From contig NZ_JAAXKZ010000024.1 in assembly GCF_012911875.1 (NCBI RefSeq), positions 1-54,060 of the forward strand: a DNA stretch of 54,060 nucleotides, in the 5' to 3' direction. A model generated the notes under the pieces. That model made no database searches, was not told where the DNA came from, and saw only the letters and a program-made list of their open reading frames with translations. The position numbers were made by a program, and so were the translations under genes. This DNA is from Pseudonocardia bannensis. GTDB taxonomy: Bacteria > Actinomycetota > Actinomycetes > Mycobacteriales > Pseudonocardiaceae. The stretch's first letter is position 1; each line of letters begins with the position of its first letter. Shown piece by piece: positions 32,142 through 40,070 of the stretch.

Positions 32142-34204
32142 CCTACCGGCTCGGTGTCGACGTCGGCGGTACCTTCACCGACGTGCTGCTGGTCGAGGAG
32201 GCCAGCGGCGCGACATGGCGGGCGAAGACCGCCTCCACCCCGGCCGACCAGGCGGTCGGGGTGCTCAACGGCGTCGGCAAGGTGTGCGCCGAAGCCGGCA
32301 TCGAGCTCAGCGACGTCGCCCAGGTTCTGCACGGCACCACGGTTGCGACCAACGCGATCCTCGAGGGCAAGGGCGCGGTCGTCGGGCTCGTCACCACCAG
32401 GGGCTTCCGGCAGGTGCTCCAGATCGCCCGCTCCTACGTCCCCGGTGGGCTCGCAGGCTGGATCATCTGGCCCAAGCCGGAGCCGCTGGCGGCGCTGGAG
32501 AACACCGTCGAGGTCGACGAGCGGATCGGCAGCGACGGTTCGGTCGTCCGCGAGCTCGACGAGGACGACGTCCGCACCCAGCTCCGCAAGCTCGCCGGTC
32601 GTGGCATCCAGGCCCTCGCCGTCGCACTGATCAACTCCTTCGCCGACCCCACGCACGAGAAGCGGATCGCCGTGATCGCCGCCGAGGAGTTGCCCGGCGT
32701 GCCGGTGTCGCTGTCCTCCGATGTGCTCCCCGAGCTGCGCGAGTACGAGCGCACCGTGACCACGGTGGCCAACGGGTACGTCCAGCCGCAGGTCAAGCGC
32801 TACCTCGAGACGTTGTCGGGCCGGCTCGGCGCGGGCGGGGTGGCCGGCGAGCTGGCGATCCTGCGCAGCGACGGCGGACTCTCCGCCGCCGCTGCCGCGG
32901 TGTCGGCCCCGGTGACGATGCTGCTGTCGGGGCCGGCGGGCGGCGTGACCGGCGCGGTGTGGGTCGCGGAGCAGTGCGGTTACTCCGATCTGATCACCTT
33001 CGACATGGGCGGCACGTCGACCGACGTCGCACTCGTCCAGGGCCTCACCCCGCGGATCGGCCGGGAGACCAAGGTCGGCGACCTCACCGTCCGGGCCTCG
33101 AGCGTGGACGTCCGCACGGTCGGAGCGGGTGGCGGCTCGATCGCGCACGTACCCGAGCTGACCAGGGCGCTGCGCGTCGGCCCGCAGTCCGCGGGCGCCG
33201 ACCCGGGCCCCGCGGCCTACGGCAAGGGCGGCACCGAACCGACCGTGACCGACGCGAACGTCGTGCTCGGCTACCTGCCCCCCACGCTGGCCGGCGGCGA
33301 GATCACACTCGACGTCGAGGCCGCCCGGACCGCCGTGTCGAAGGTGTCCGAGGCGATGGGGCTGCCCTCGCCCGAGGCCGCCGCGGCCGGGATCGTCGAC
33401 ATCGTCAACGAGAACATGCTCGGCGGGCTGCGGCTGGTCAGCGTGCAGCAGGGCTTCGACCCGCGCGAGTTCGCCCTCGTCGCGTTCGGCGGCGCCGGTC
33501 CCCTGCACGCCAACGCACTGGGGAGGCTGACCGGGGCCTGGCCGGTGATCGTCCCGCCGTCCCCGGGGGTGCTCTGCGCACTCGGCGACGCCACGACGTC
33601 GCTGCGCGACGAGACCGCACGGACCGTGTTGCGCCGGTTCGCCGACCTGTCGGGGGCGGAGCTCGGCACGATCCTCACCGAACTCGCCGACGAGGCGGGT
33701 GAGCGGCTGGCCGCCCAGGGCGTGGCCCGCGCCGACCAGACGGTCGGGTTCCAGGTCGACGTCCGCTACCACGGGCAGGGCTTCGAGATCGCCGTCGACG
33801 TCGACCCGAGCTGGCTGGAGGACCGGGGCAAGGCGCTGGAGCGGCTCGCGGGCGGCTTCGACGCCGAGCACGAGCGGCTGTTCTCGTTCCTGCTCGACGT
33901 GGACCACGAACTGGTCAACGCCCGCGCCACGGTGTCCGGGCCGCGGCCCGAGGTCGCGGCGGTGACGCTGCCCGAGGGCGACGGGGACCCGGCCGCGGCG
34001 CTGGTCGACACCCATCCGATCCACGTCTCGGGTGCGAGCGTGCCGGCCGGCATCTACGACCGCGCCAAGCTGCGCGCGGGCGACGTGGTCACCGGACCCG
34101 CAATCGTCACCGAGATGGACTCGACCACTCTCGTGCTGCCCGGCCACGCCGCCACCGTGCACCCGTCCGGCAGCCTGTTGATCAACCCCGTGCAGGAGGG
34201 CTGA
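32138..34204 (+). CDS. hyuA: Hydantoinase/oxoprolinase subunit A (HyuA family)
   Basis: A 688-residue ATPase subunit of an ATP-dependent cyclic-amide hydrolase (N-methylhydantoinase, 5-oxoprolinase, caprolactamase and acetophenone carboxylase family). The sugar-kinase fold shows phosphate loops LGVDVGGTFTDVLLVE at the N-terminus, HGTTVATNAILE near residue 66, and TFDMGGTSTDVALVQG near 290. GAGGGSIAHV lies near 330, and a late FGGAGPLHA near 452. The partner HyuB follows after 6 nt. The ring substrate cannot be told from sequence, but the following N-carbamoylsarcosine-amidase-like gene argues for a hydantoin. Confidence 0.93.
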   Translation: MTYRLGVDVGGTFTDVLLVEEASGATWRAKTASTPADQAVGVLNGVGKVCAEAGIELSDVAQVLHGTTVATNAILEGKGAVVGLVTTRGFRQVLQIARSYVPGGLAGWIIWPKPEPLAALENTVEVDERIGSDGSVVRELDEDDVRTQLRKLAGRGIQALAVALINSFADPTHEKRIAVIAAEELPGVPVSLSSDVLPELREYERTVTTVANGYVQPQVKRYLETLSGRLGAGGVAGELAILRSDGGLSAAAAAVSAPVTMLLSGPAGGVTGAVWVAEQCGYSDLITFDMGGTSTDVALVQGLTPRIGRETKVGDLTVRASSVDVRTVGAGGGSIAHVPELTRALRVGPQSAGADPGPAAYGKGGTEPTVTDANVVLGYLPPTLAGGEITLDVEAARTAVSKVSEAMGLPSPEAAAAGIVDIVNENMLGGLRLVSVQQGFDPREFALVAFGGAGPLHANALGRLTGAWPVIVPPSPGVLCALGDATTSLRDETARTVLRRFADLSGAELGTILTELADEAGERLAAQGVARADQTVGFQVDVRYHGQGFEIAVDVDPSWLEDRGKALERLAGGFDAEHERLFSFLLDVDHELVNARATVSGPRPEVAAVTLPEGDGDPAAALVDTHPIHVSGASVPAGIYDRAKLRAGDVVTGPAIVTEMDSTTLVLPGHAATVHPSGSLLINPVQEG

Positions 34205-34210
34205 CGCGAC

Positions 34211-36103
34211 ATGGCACGCATCATCGAGACCGCGACCGGGCCGATCGAGAAGGTCGAGAGCGGTGCGGTCGACCCCGTCACGCTGGACCTCATCGAGAAC
34301 GGGCTGCGCAATGCCCGCTACGAGATGGACGAGGTGCTGTTCCGCACCGCCCTGTCCCCCGGCATCCGCGAGCAGCACGACGAGTTCCCGCTGATCGGCG
34401 ACCCGAGCGGGAAGATGGTCGTCGGCCAGTTCGGGCTGTCCATCCCGGACTTCCTGGAGGGCTTCGACGACACCGTCGAGGAGGGCGACGTCCTGCTGAC
34501 CTCCGACCCGTACGCCTGTGGGGCGGCGATCAGCCACGCCAACGACTGGCTGATCGTGCTGCCGATCTTCCACGAGGGCCGGGTGGTCGGCTGGGCGTCG
34601 ATGTTCGGGCACATGTCCGACGTCGGCGGCAAGACGCCCTGCTCGATGCCCACGGACGCGCGGACGATCTACGAGGAGGGCGTGGTCATCCCGCCCTTCA
34701 AGCTGTACTCACGCGGGACGCTCAACGGGGACGCACTCAAGATCATCCTGAACCAGGTCCGCATGCCGGACTGGAACCGTGCCGACCTCAACGGTCTCGT
34801 CGCCGCCTGCCGCACCGCGGGCCGCCGCGTGGTCGAGATGTGCGAGCGGTTCGGCACCGCGACGTACCTGTCCGCGCTCGACGCCCTGCTCCAGCGCAAC
34901 TACGACGCCATGAAGATCCTGCTGGCCGCGGTGTTCGAGGAGGGCAGGACGCTGCGCTTCACCGACTACATCTGCGACGACGGCGTCGGCAACGGGCCGT
35001 ACGAGCTGACGCTCTCGCTCACCCGGCACGGGGACAAGGTGCACCTGGACTTCACCGGGTCCTCGCCGCAGGCCGCCGGGCCGATCAACTACTACATCAA
35101 CGAGAACCTCACCCGGATGTTCTTCGGGATCTACATGATCACGGTGGCCGACCCGCAGATCCTGTGGAACGACGGCTTCTATCCGCTGGTCGACGTGACG
35201 ATCCCGGACGGGTCCTACTGGAAGCCCAAGCACCCGGCGTCGCTCAACGGCCGCAACCACGGCATCGGGCGGGTGTTCGACCTGTTCGGCGGGCTGCTCG
35301 GGCAGACCAACCCGGCGCTGCTCAACGCGGCCGGCTTCTCGTCCAGCCCGCACTTCATGTACTCCGGCCACTACTCCTCCGGGGAGCGGAAGGGGGAGTG
35401 GTTCCAGCTCTACTCGATCGGCTTCGGCGGCATCCCCGGGCGCCCACTCGGTGACGGCCCGGACGGCCACTCGCTCTGGCCGAGCTTCGTCAACATCCCG
35501 TGCGAGTACCTCGAGTCGTACTACCCGTTGCGCATCGACAAGTGGGAGACCGTGGCCGACACCGGCGGAGCCGGCCTGCACCGCGGCGGCAACGGCGTCG
35601 ACGTCGCCTACGCCTTCGAGGAGCCGGGCACGATCGCCATCCACGACGACCGCTGGCTGACCTACCCCTGGGGAGTCAACGGCGGCGCACCGGGCGCCCG
35701 CGGCACCAAGTGGATCGAGCGCGCCGACGGCAGCCGCCAGGTGCTGCCCTCCAAGTGCCACGACGTGCCGGTCTCGCCGGGTGACGTGCTGCACTTCGTC
35801 ACCTGGGGCGGCGGCGGCTGGGGCGACCCGCTGGAGCGCGATCCCGCGCTCGTCGGGCTCGAGGTGGCCCGTGGACTGGTCACCGTCGAGGGCGCCCGGC
35901 GCTACGGCGTCGTGTGTGCCGCCGACGGCACCGTCGACGACGCCGCGACCGCGACGTTGCGCGCCGAGATGCGGGCGTCGCGGCCGGCGGAGCTGCCGAC
36001 CTTCGACATGGGCCCGCCCATCGAGGTGCTCCTGGAGCGCTGCGAGGCCGAGACCGGGCTGCCGGCGCCGAAGCGCCCGGTGTGGACGGCGCAGTCGTCG
36101 TGA
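34211..36103 (+). CDS. hyuB: Hydantoinase/oxoprolinase subunit B (HyuB family)
   Basis: A 630-residue hydrolase subunit. Family segments are DPVTLDLIENGLRNARYEMDE at about residue 21, REQHDEFPLIGDPSGKMV, DVLLTSDPYACGAAISHAND near 95, FGHMSDVGGKTPCSMPTDA near 135, and the late GGAGLHRGGNGVDVAYAFEE. YSIGFGGIPGRPLGDGPDG near 405 is also conserved. It works with HyuA, whose ATP use activates the amide carbonyl. A good length match to the family (about 520-650). Its stop overlaps the GTG of the amidohydrolase. Confidence 0.92.
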   Translation: MARIIETATGPIEKVESGAVDPVTLDLIENGLRNARYEMDEVLFRTALSPGIREQHDEFPLIGDPSGKMVVGQFGLSIPDFLEGFDDTVEEGDVLLTSDPYACGAAISHANDWLIVLPIFHEGRVVGWASMFGHMSDVGGKTPCSMPTDARTIYEEGVVIPPFKLYSRGTLNGDALKIILNQVRMPDWNRADLNGLVAACRTAGRRVVEMCERFGTATYLSALDALLQRNYDAMKILLAAVFEEGRTLRFTDYICDDGVGNGPYELTLSLTRHGDKVHLDFTGSSPQAAGPINYYINENLTRMFFGIYMITVADPQILWNDGFYPLVDVTIPDGSYWKPKHPASLNGRNHGIGRVFDLFGGLLGQTNPALLNAAGFSSSPHFMYSGHYSSGERKGEWFQLYSIGFGGIPGRPLGDGPDGHSLWPSFVNIPCEYLESYYPLRIDKWETVADTGGAGLHRGGNGVDVAYAFEEPGTIAIHDDRWLTYPWGVNGGAPGARGTKWIERADGSRQVLPSKCHDVPVSPGDVLHFVTWGGGGWGDPLERDPALVGLEVARGLVTVEGARRYGVVCAADGTVDDAATATLRAEMRASRPAELPTFDMGPPIEVLLERCEAETGLPAPKRPVWTAQSS

Positions 36104-36720
36104 CCGGCCCGCACGGCACCGCGTTCTCCGGGCGGGTCGGCTGGGGGTCACGACCGGCCCTGCTGGTGATCGACATGGTGCGCGCCTACACCGCGCCGGG
36201 CGGGCCGTTCGAGCTGCCCGAACCGGGCCCGGCGCTCGCGGCGTGCGCCGAACTGGTGGACACCGCCCGTGCCGGTGGCCACCCGGTCCTCTGGACGGTC
36301 GTGCGGTACGCGTCCGGCCTGGCCGACGGTGGGCTGTTCGTCCGGAAGGTGCCCGCGCTGGCGGCGTTCGCCGAGGACGCCGACGGCGGCTGGGGGGAGA
36401 TCGCGCGGCCGCTGAAGCCCCAGTCCGGGGAACCGATGGTGGTCAAGCAGTACGCGTCGGCGTTCTTCGCGACCTCGCTCGCCTCCACCCTGGCCGCGGC
36501 CGGGGTGGACACCGTCGTCGCGTGCGGCGTGTCCACCTCCGGCTGCGTCCGGGCATCGGCCACCGACGCGCTGCAGCACGGGTTCCGCCCGCAGGTGGTC
36601 CACCAGGCGTGCGCGGACCGGACACCGGAGCTCCACGCGGCGAACCTCGCGGACCTGGACGCGAAGTACGCCGACGTGGTCGATCTCGACGATGCGCTGG
36701 CCCGGCTCCGGGGGGACTGA
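36100..36720 (+). CDS. N-carbamoylsarcosine amidase-like cysteine hydrolase (isochorismatase family)
   Basis: A 206-residue isochorismatase-fold amidohydrolase. The catalytic triad is visible: Asp at about residue 25 (LLVIDMVRAYT), Lys at about 116 (MVVKQYASAF) and Cys at about 149 (GVSTSGCVRASATDA). The fit is best to N-carbamoylsarcosine amidases, which release CO2 and NH3 from the product of N-methylhydantoinase; maleamate amidases look similar. The GTG overlaps the hyuB stop, so it is the fourth gene of gntR-hyuA-hyuB. The longer open frame upstream overlaps hyuB and is not used. Confidence 0.88.
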   Translation: MTGPHGTAFSGRVGWGSRPALLVIDMVRAYTAPGGPFELPEPGPALAACAELVDTARAGGHPVLWTVVRYASGLADGGLFVRKVPALAAFAEDADGGWGEIARPLKPQSGEPMVVKQYASAFFATSLASTLAAAGVDTVVACGVSTSGCVRASATDALQHGFRPQVVHQACADRTPELHAANLADLDAKYADVVDLDDALARLRGD

Positions 36721-36746
36721 CGTACGGAGTTGTCCACAGGTTCGTC

Positions 36747-36995
36747 ATGCCACCGCACCCGGAACCGCAGCTCCTGACCGGTCTGGCTCAGGTTCTGGCC
36801 GGGCTGCGCGACGAGCTGATCGCGTCGCCGGACCCGGGATCGGCCCTGTTCACCCTGGAACGGCTGGGCCACGACGTACCGCGGCCTGCCGACCTCGCGT
36901 GGGCCGAGGCGCTCGGGACGGCCTGCGGCCGGGCTGAGGTGCCGCTGCCCGGGGTCTTCCTGAGCACCGGCAGCGGCGTGCAACGACTTCGGTGA
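36747..36995 (+). CDS. Small protein of unknown function
   Basis: An 82-residue open frame starting at ATG with an AGG stretch 6 nt upstream, 26 nt after the amidohydrolase gene. It is composed of helix-prone segments (LLTGLAQVLAGLRDELIA, SALFTLERLGHD, DLAWAEALGTACGRA) without Cys clusters or membrane helices. I recognise no family. Its codon usage matches its neighbours, and it converges with the next gene at 8 nt, which supports a real gene. It might be a continuation of the hyu operon. Confidence 0.5.
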   Translation: MPPHPEPQLLTGLAQVLAGLRDELIASPDPGSALFTLERLGHDVPRPADLAWAEALGTACGRAEVPLPGVFLSTGSGVQRLR

Positions 36996-37003
36996 GAGCG
37001 CGG

Positions 37004-37387
37004 TCAGTCGCCGGCCTGTACCGCACCGCCGTCGAAGGGCTCGACGGTGAAGAGCACGTGCCCGCCGGACCCACCGGGCGTCCGGTCCGCGGCTGCCTTC
37101 AGCACACCGGCGGTATCCGTCGCATCGAGTTCGGCGAGCAGTCTGGCGAGCGCGAGGGGGGCACCGCTGGGCTGGGCGGGGGTCTGTACGACCGTGCGAT
37201 GCAGGGACGTGATCTCCCAGCCCCCCGGGCCGCCGCTACCGGCCGGCAGCGCGACCACGATGTCGAGCAGCCAGTGGGAGGGCTTCCCGGCCAGTTCCGG
37301 GGTCGGGTGCGAGTCGATGCCGACGATCTGGTCGGCGCGGAGCAGACCGTCGTGCTGGGTCTGGATCCACAGGTGGGTCAGAACCAT
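37004..37387 (-). CDS. Conserved-looking hypothetical protein
   Basis: A 127-residue soluble protein with an ATG start and GGAGG-like GAGGAC upstream. Alternating strand-like segments (THLWIQTQHDGLLRADQIVG, SHWLLDIVVALPAG, ITSLHRTVVQTPA) followed by a helix (LALARLLAELDAT) and a final strand (HVLFTVEPF) suggest a small alpha/beta fold. I recognise no family and no catalytic motif. It lies between convergent and codirectional genes without a clear partner. Confidence 0.6.
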   Translation of the reverse strand: MVLTHLWIQTQHDGLLRADQIVGIDSHPTPELAGKPSHWLLDIVVALPAGSGGPGGWEITSLHRTVVQTPAQPSGAPLALARLLAELDATDTAGVLKAAADRTPGGSGGHVLFTVEPFDGGAVQAGD

Positions 37388-37479
37388 GCCGTCCTCCTGG
37401 GCCTCGAACGATGCCAGCTACCGAACCGAGTCTCACGTCTCGGAGCAAGAGCAGGCCGGTCCCACCGCCCGCCACCGCG

Positions 37480-38382
37480 CTACAGCATCGACCGCACCGC
37501 CACCGCCATCTCCCGGGGCGCCTCCAGCGGCACGAAGTGCCCGACGTCGTCGAGGACGGTCATCGTGTGCCCGGGCAGGGTCTCGTCGAGACCCTCGGCG
37601 AAGGGCAGGGGGAAGATCGGATCGGCCGCCCCCCACAGGACCGCCGCCGGTACCGCGACCCCGGGCTGCGGTGGCGCGGACCGGGCCGCCATCGCGGCGA
37701 AGACGGTCGAGGAGCCCGAGCGGTACCAGTTGAGGCTGGCCGAGAACGCCCCCGGTTCTGCGTAGGTGCGGACCAGCGCGGCCATGTGATCAGGGCCGAA
37801 GGACGCGTGACGGTGGCCCCAGTGGTCGTAGAAGTACCGCAGGTAGGCCTCGATCGCGGCCGGCTCGCCGTCGATCAGCTCGTCGGCCAGGCTGAGCCGG
37901 TGGAAGTCCTGATACCAGAACTCGCCCCGGTGGTCCGGCGACAGGGCGAGCCGCCCGGCGCCGGGATGCATCGGGTTGCCGAGCACCAGGCCCGTGACGC
38001 GCTCCGGCACGTCGCGGGCGACCTGGATCGCGACCGCCGACCCGATGTCATAGCCGACCAGCACCGCCGCGGCGATGCCCAGGTCGTCGAGCACGCCCCG
38101 CACCACGGCGGCCTGAGCGTCGCGCCCGTACTCCCGGACGTGCAGGTTCGGGCGGTCCGACGCCCCGAAACCGCGCAGGTCGATCGCGATGACGTCGGCG
38201 TCCTCCTCCAGCAGCGGCCGCAGCCGCCTGTAGTCGAACCAGAACCCCGGCCACCCGTGCAGGCAGACGACCGGCGGGCCCGAGCCACCGCGCGTGTAGT
38301 GCACCCGATGGCCCTGCCGGTCGAGCAGGAATCCGTGTCCCCAGGCTTCGTGCTCCGGCTCGCCCGCGAGCCAGGACGTCAC
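37480..38382 (-). CDS. Alpha/beta hydrolase (epoxide hydrolase/haloacetate dehalogenase type)
   Basis: A 300-residue alpha/beta hydrolase. It has the oxyanion segment CLHGWPGFWFDYRRL near residue 42, and the nucleophile elbow GYDIGSAVA near 108 with Asp as nucleophile. Its late Asp and His are in WGAADPIFP and DVGHFVPLE. An Asp nucleophile marks the epoxide hydrolase and haloalkane/haloacetate dehalogenase branch, not esterases. The start is a GTG with GGAGGAG 5 nt upstream. That ribosome-binding site lies within the last codons of a dead sugar transporter, and the GTG overlaps the relic's TGA. Confidence 0.9.
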   Translation of the reverse strand: MTSWLAGEPEHEAWGHGFLLDRQGHRVHYTRGGSGPPVVCLHGWPGFWFDYRRLRPLLEEDADVIAIDLRGFGASDRPNLHVREYGRDAQAAVVRGVLDDLGIAAAVLVGYDIGSAVAIQVARDVPERVTGLVLGNPMHPGAGRLALSPDHRGEFWYQDFHRLSLADELIDGEPAAIEAYLRYFYDHWGHRHASFGPDHMAALVRTYAEPGAFSASLNWYRSGSSTVFAAMAARSAPPQPGVAVPAAVLWGAADPIFPLPFAEGLDETLPGHTMTVLDDVGHFVPLEAPREMAVAVRSML

Positions 38383-38558
38383 TCCATCTCCTCCAACTGC
38401 TTGCCCTTCGTCTCCGGCACCGGGCGGAGGACGAAGACGAACGACAGCACGGCGAACGTGGTGTAAGGACCGTAGGCCAGACCGAGGCCGCCGGCGGCCG
38501 GCGGCGGGAACGTCGTCGAGACGAGGAACGCGGTCGCGGCCAGGAGCACCGCGCGTCC
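38379..38558 (-). pseudogene. Sugar-porter MFS relic (C-terminal 59 codons)
   Basis: The last ~59 codons of a sugar-porter transporter survive: a helix AATAFLVSTTFPPPAAG, then YTTFAVLSFVFVLRPVPETKGKQLEEME split around the final helix. PETKG-x-x-LEE is the hallmark C-terminus of the sugar-porter family. The frame upstream is Arg/Pro-rich and unrelated, and no other transporter helix is present between here and the CitE-like gene. The end of the relic carries the ribosome-binding site and stop that couple to the following hydrolase gene. Confidence 0.75.
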
Positions 38559-38656
38559 GGTGTCGTACCCCTCGGCCTGCTGCGTGCTCGCCCGTGCGAT
38601 CTGCGTACGCGACCGGGGCGGGCCGATCCCGCCGGATCGGGGTAGGCCCGGCCGGG

Positions 38657-39511
38657 TCAGGGCGAACCCGGCTGCCCCGCTCTGACCAGCACCGCCCGGG
38701 CCATTCGCACATGCACGTCGTCGATCATCTCGCCATCCAGCAGGCCCACCCCGCCGGTCGCCGCCGCGAGCACCGCGCGGGCGTGCGCGACCTCCTCGGC
38801 GGACGGGGTGAACACCCGGTGCGCGAGGGCGACCTGCTTCGGGTGCAGGCACAGCTTGCCGGGGTAGCCCAGCGCTCGCGCCCGCTCGGCGTCGGCGAGG
38901 AACGCGTCGTCATCGTGCACGGCGACGACCACCTGGTCGAGCGCGATCACCCCGGCCAGCCGGGCGGCCAGCGCGACCTGGCTGCGGGCGTACAGCACTT
39001 CGGCGCCCTCGGCCGTGCGCCGACCGCCGAGGTCGGCGATGTAGTCCTCGGCACCGAAGTACGCCGCGACGACACCCATCGCCGCACCCGCCGCGAGCAG
39101 CTCGCGACTGTCGGCGACGCCCAGCGCGGTCTCCAGGCCCGCGACCACGACCGCGTCCGGGCGGCCGTGATCGGCGAACAGCGCCCGCAGCTCCGCGAGC
39201 TGGCCGGACCGCTCCAGCTTGGGCAGCACCACCCCGTCGGCCCGGGTGCCCGCGACAGCGGCGACGTCGTCGGCGAACCAGGGACTGTCGGGCACGTTGA
39301 CCCGGACCAGAACCAGCGTCGAGGCAGGCACCTCGAGCCCTGCGAGCGCCTCGACCACGGTGCGCCGCGCGGAGCCCTTGTCCCCCGCGGCCACCGCGTC
39401 CTCGAGGTCGAGCACCACGCCGTCCGGCCCGGGCCGGCCGACCTTCGCGATCATGTCCGCCCGGCCGCCGGGGACGAAGAGCAGGCTGCGCAGCGCTCCG
39501 ATCTCAGTCAC
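38657..39511 (-). CDS. HpcH/HpaI-CitE family lyase (beta-hydroxyacyl-CoA lyase type)
   Basis: A 284-residue TIM-barrel lyase of the citrate lyase beta/malyl-CoA lyase family. Markers are [16 protein letters not shown] near residue 8, [12 protein letters not shown] near 30, [22 protein letters not shown] near 93, [13 protein letters not shown] near 120 and a Mg-site in [14 protein letters not shown] near 150. [16 protein letters not shown] is near the C-terminus. Likely reaction: cleavage of citramalyl-CoA, malyl-CoA or a methyl analogue. The GTG start lies inside the end of the upstream MaoC gene (8-nt overlap), and the two enzymes would catalyse consecutive steps. Confidence 0.9.
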   Translation of the reverse strand: MTEIGALRSLLFVPGGRADMIAKVGRPGPDGVVLDLEDAVAAGDKGSARRTVVEALAGLEVPASTLVLVRVNVPDSPWFADDVAAVAGTRADGVVLPKLERSGQLAELRALFADHGRPDAVVVAGLETALGVADSRELLAAGAAMGVVAAYFGAEDYIADLGGRRTAEGAEVLYARSQVALAARLAGVIALDQVVVAVHDDDAFLADAERARALGYPGKLCLHPKQVALAHRVFTPSAEEVAHARAVLAAATGGVGLLDGEMIDDVHVRMARAVLVRAGQPGSP

Positions 39512-39992
39512 CCGCGGACCCCTGCGGGCGGCACCGCATGAACGCCGCGCGGGTGGCCCGGCAGACCACTTCGCCGTGCTGGTTGATGCCCTCGTGCCGG
39601 AAGGTGACCACCCCGGCGTCCGGCCGCGACGACGACCGCCGGGCGTCGGTGACCTCGGTGACCACGTGGATCGTGTCCCCGGCGAACACCGGCTTGGGGA
39701 ACGCGATCTCGGAGAACCCGAGGTTGGCGATGGTGGTGCCGAGCGTGAGCTCCGGGACGGCCAGACCCACCACCAGCGCGACCGTGAACATCGAGTTGAC
39801 CAGCGGCCTGCCGAACTCGGTGCCGGCCGCGAACTCCGCGTCGAGGTGCAACGGCTGCGGGTTCATCGTCATCGTGGTGAACAGGACGTTGTCGGTCTCG
39901 GTGACGGTGCGGGTGATCGCGTGCTCGATCACCGTCCCGACGGGCAGTTCCTCGAACCAACGGCCCATCGATCGGTCCGGGCGTGCGCTCAC
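39504..39992 (-). CDS. MaoC-like acyl-CoA hydratase
   Basis: A 162-residue hot-dog-fold hydratase. It opens [20 protein letters not shown], and the signature [28 protein letters not shown] spans residues ~43-71 with hydratase Asp/His-type residues. [19 protein letters not shown] follows. Relatives hydrate mesaconyl-, itaconyl- or crotonyl-CoA. I chose the second of two nearby GTG codons because GGAGG lies 5 nt before it; the first would touch the ribosome-binding site and add two residues. It overlaps the CitE-like lyase gene by 8 nt. Confidence 0.9.
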   Translation of the reverse strand: MSARPDRSMGRWFEELPVGTVIEHAITRTVTETDNVLFTTMTMNPQPLHLDAEFAAGTEFGRPLVNSMFTVALVVGLAVPELTLGTTIANLGFSEIAFPKPVFAGDTIHVVTEVTDARRSSSRPDAGVVTFRHEGINQHGEVVCRATRAAFMRCRPQGSAGD

Positions 39993-39997
39993 GACCA

Positions 39998-40002
39998 CCT
40001 CC
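39998..40002 (-). promoter_or_regulatory. Ribosome-binding site fixing the MaoC start
   Basis: GGAGG on the minus strand is followed by TGGTC and GTG. The more upstream in-frame GTG shares a base with this site, so the downstream GTG is the likely start. Confidence 0.6.
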
Positions 40003-40070
40003 AGCCTGCGTGACGACGCCGAGTGCGCCGTGAGCGCATCCTGCCCGAGCCGCCGGAGATGATCGAGAGG

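Noticed and set aside
31964..34612. An 882-codon open frame on the minus strand opposite gntR and hyuA
   Set aside because: Shadow of hyuA; composition is typical of GC-skew artefacts.
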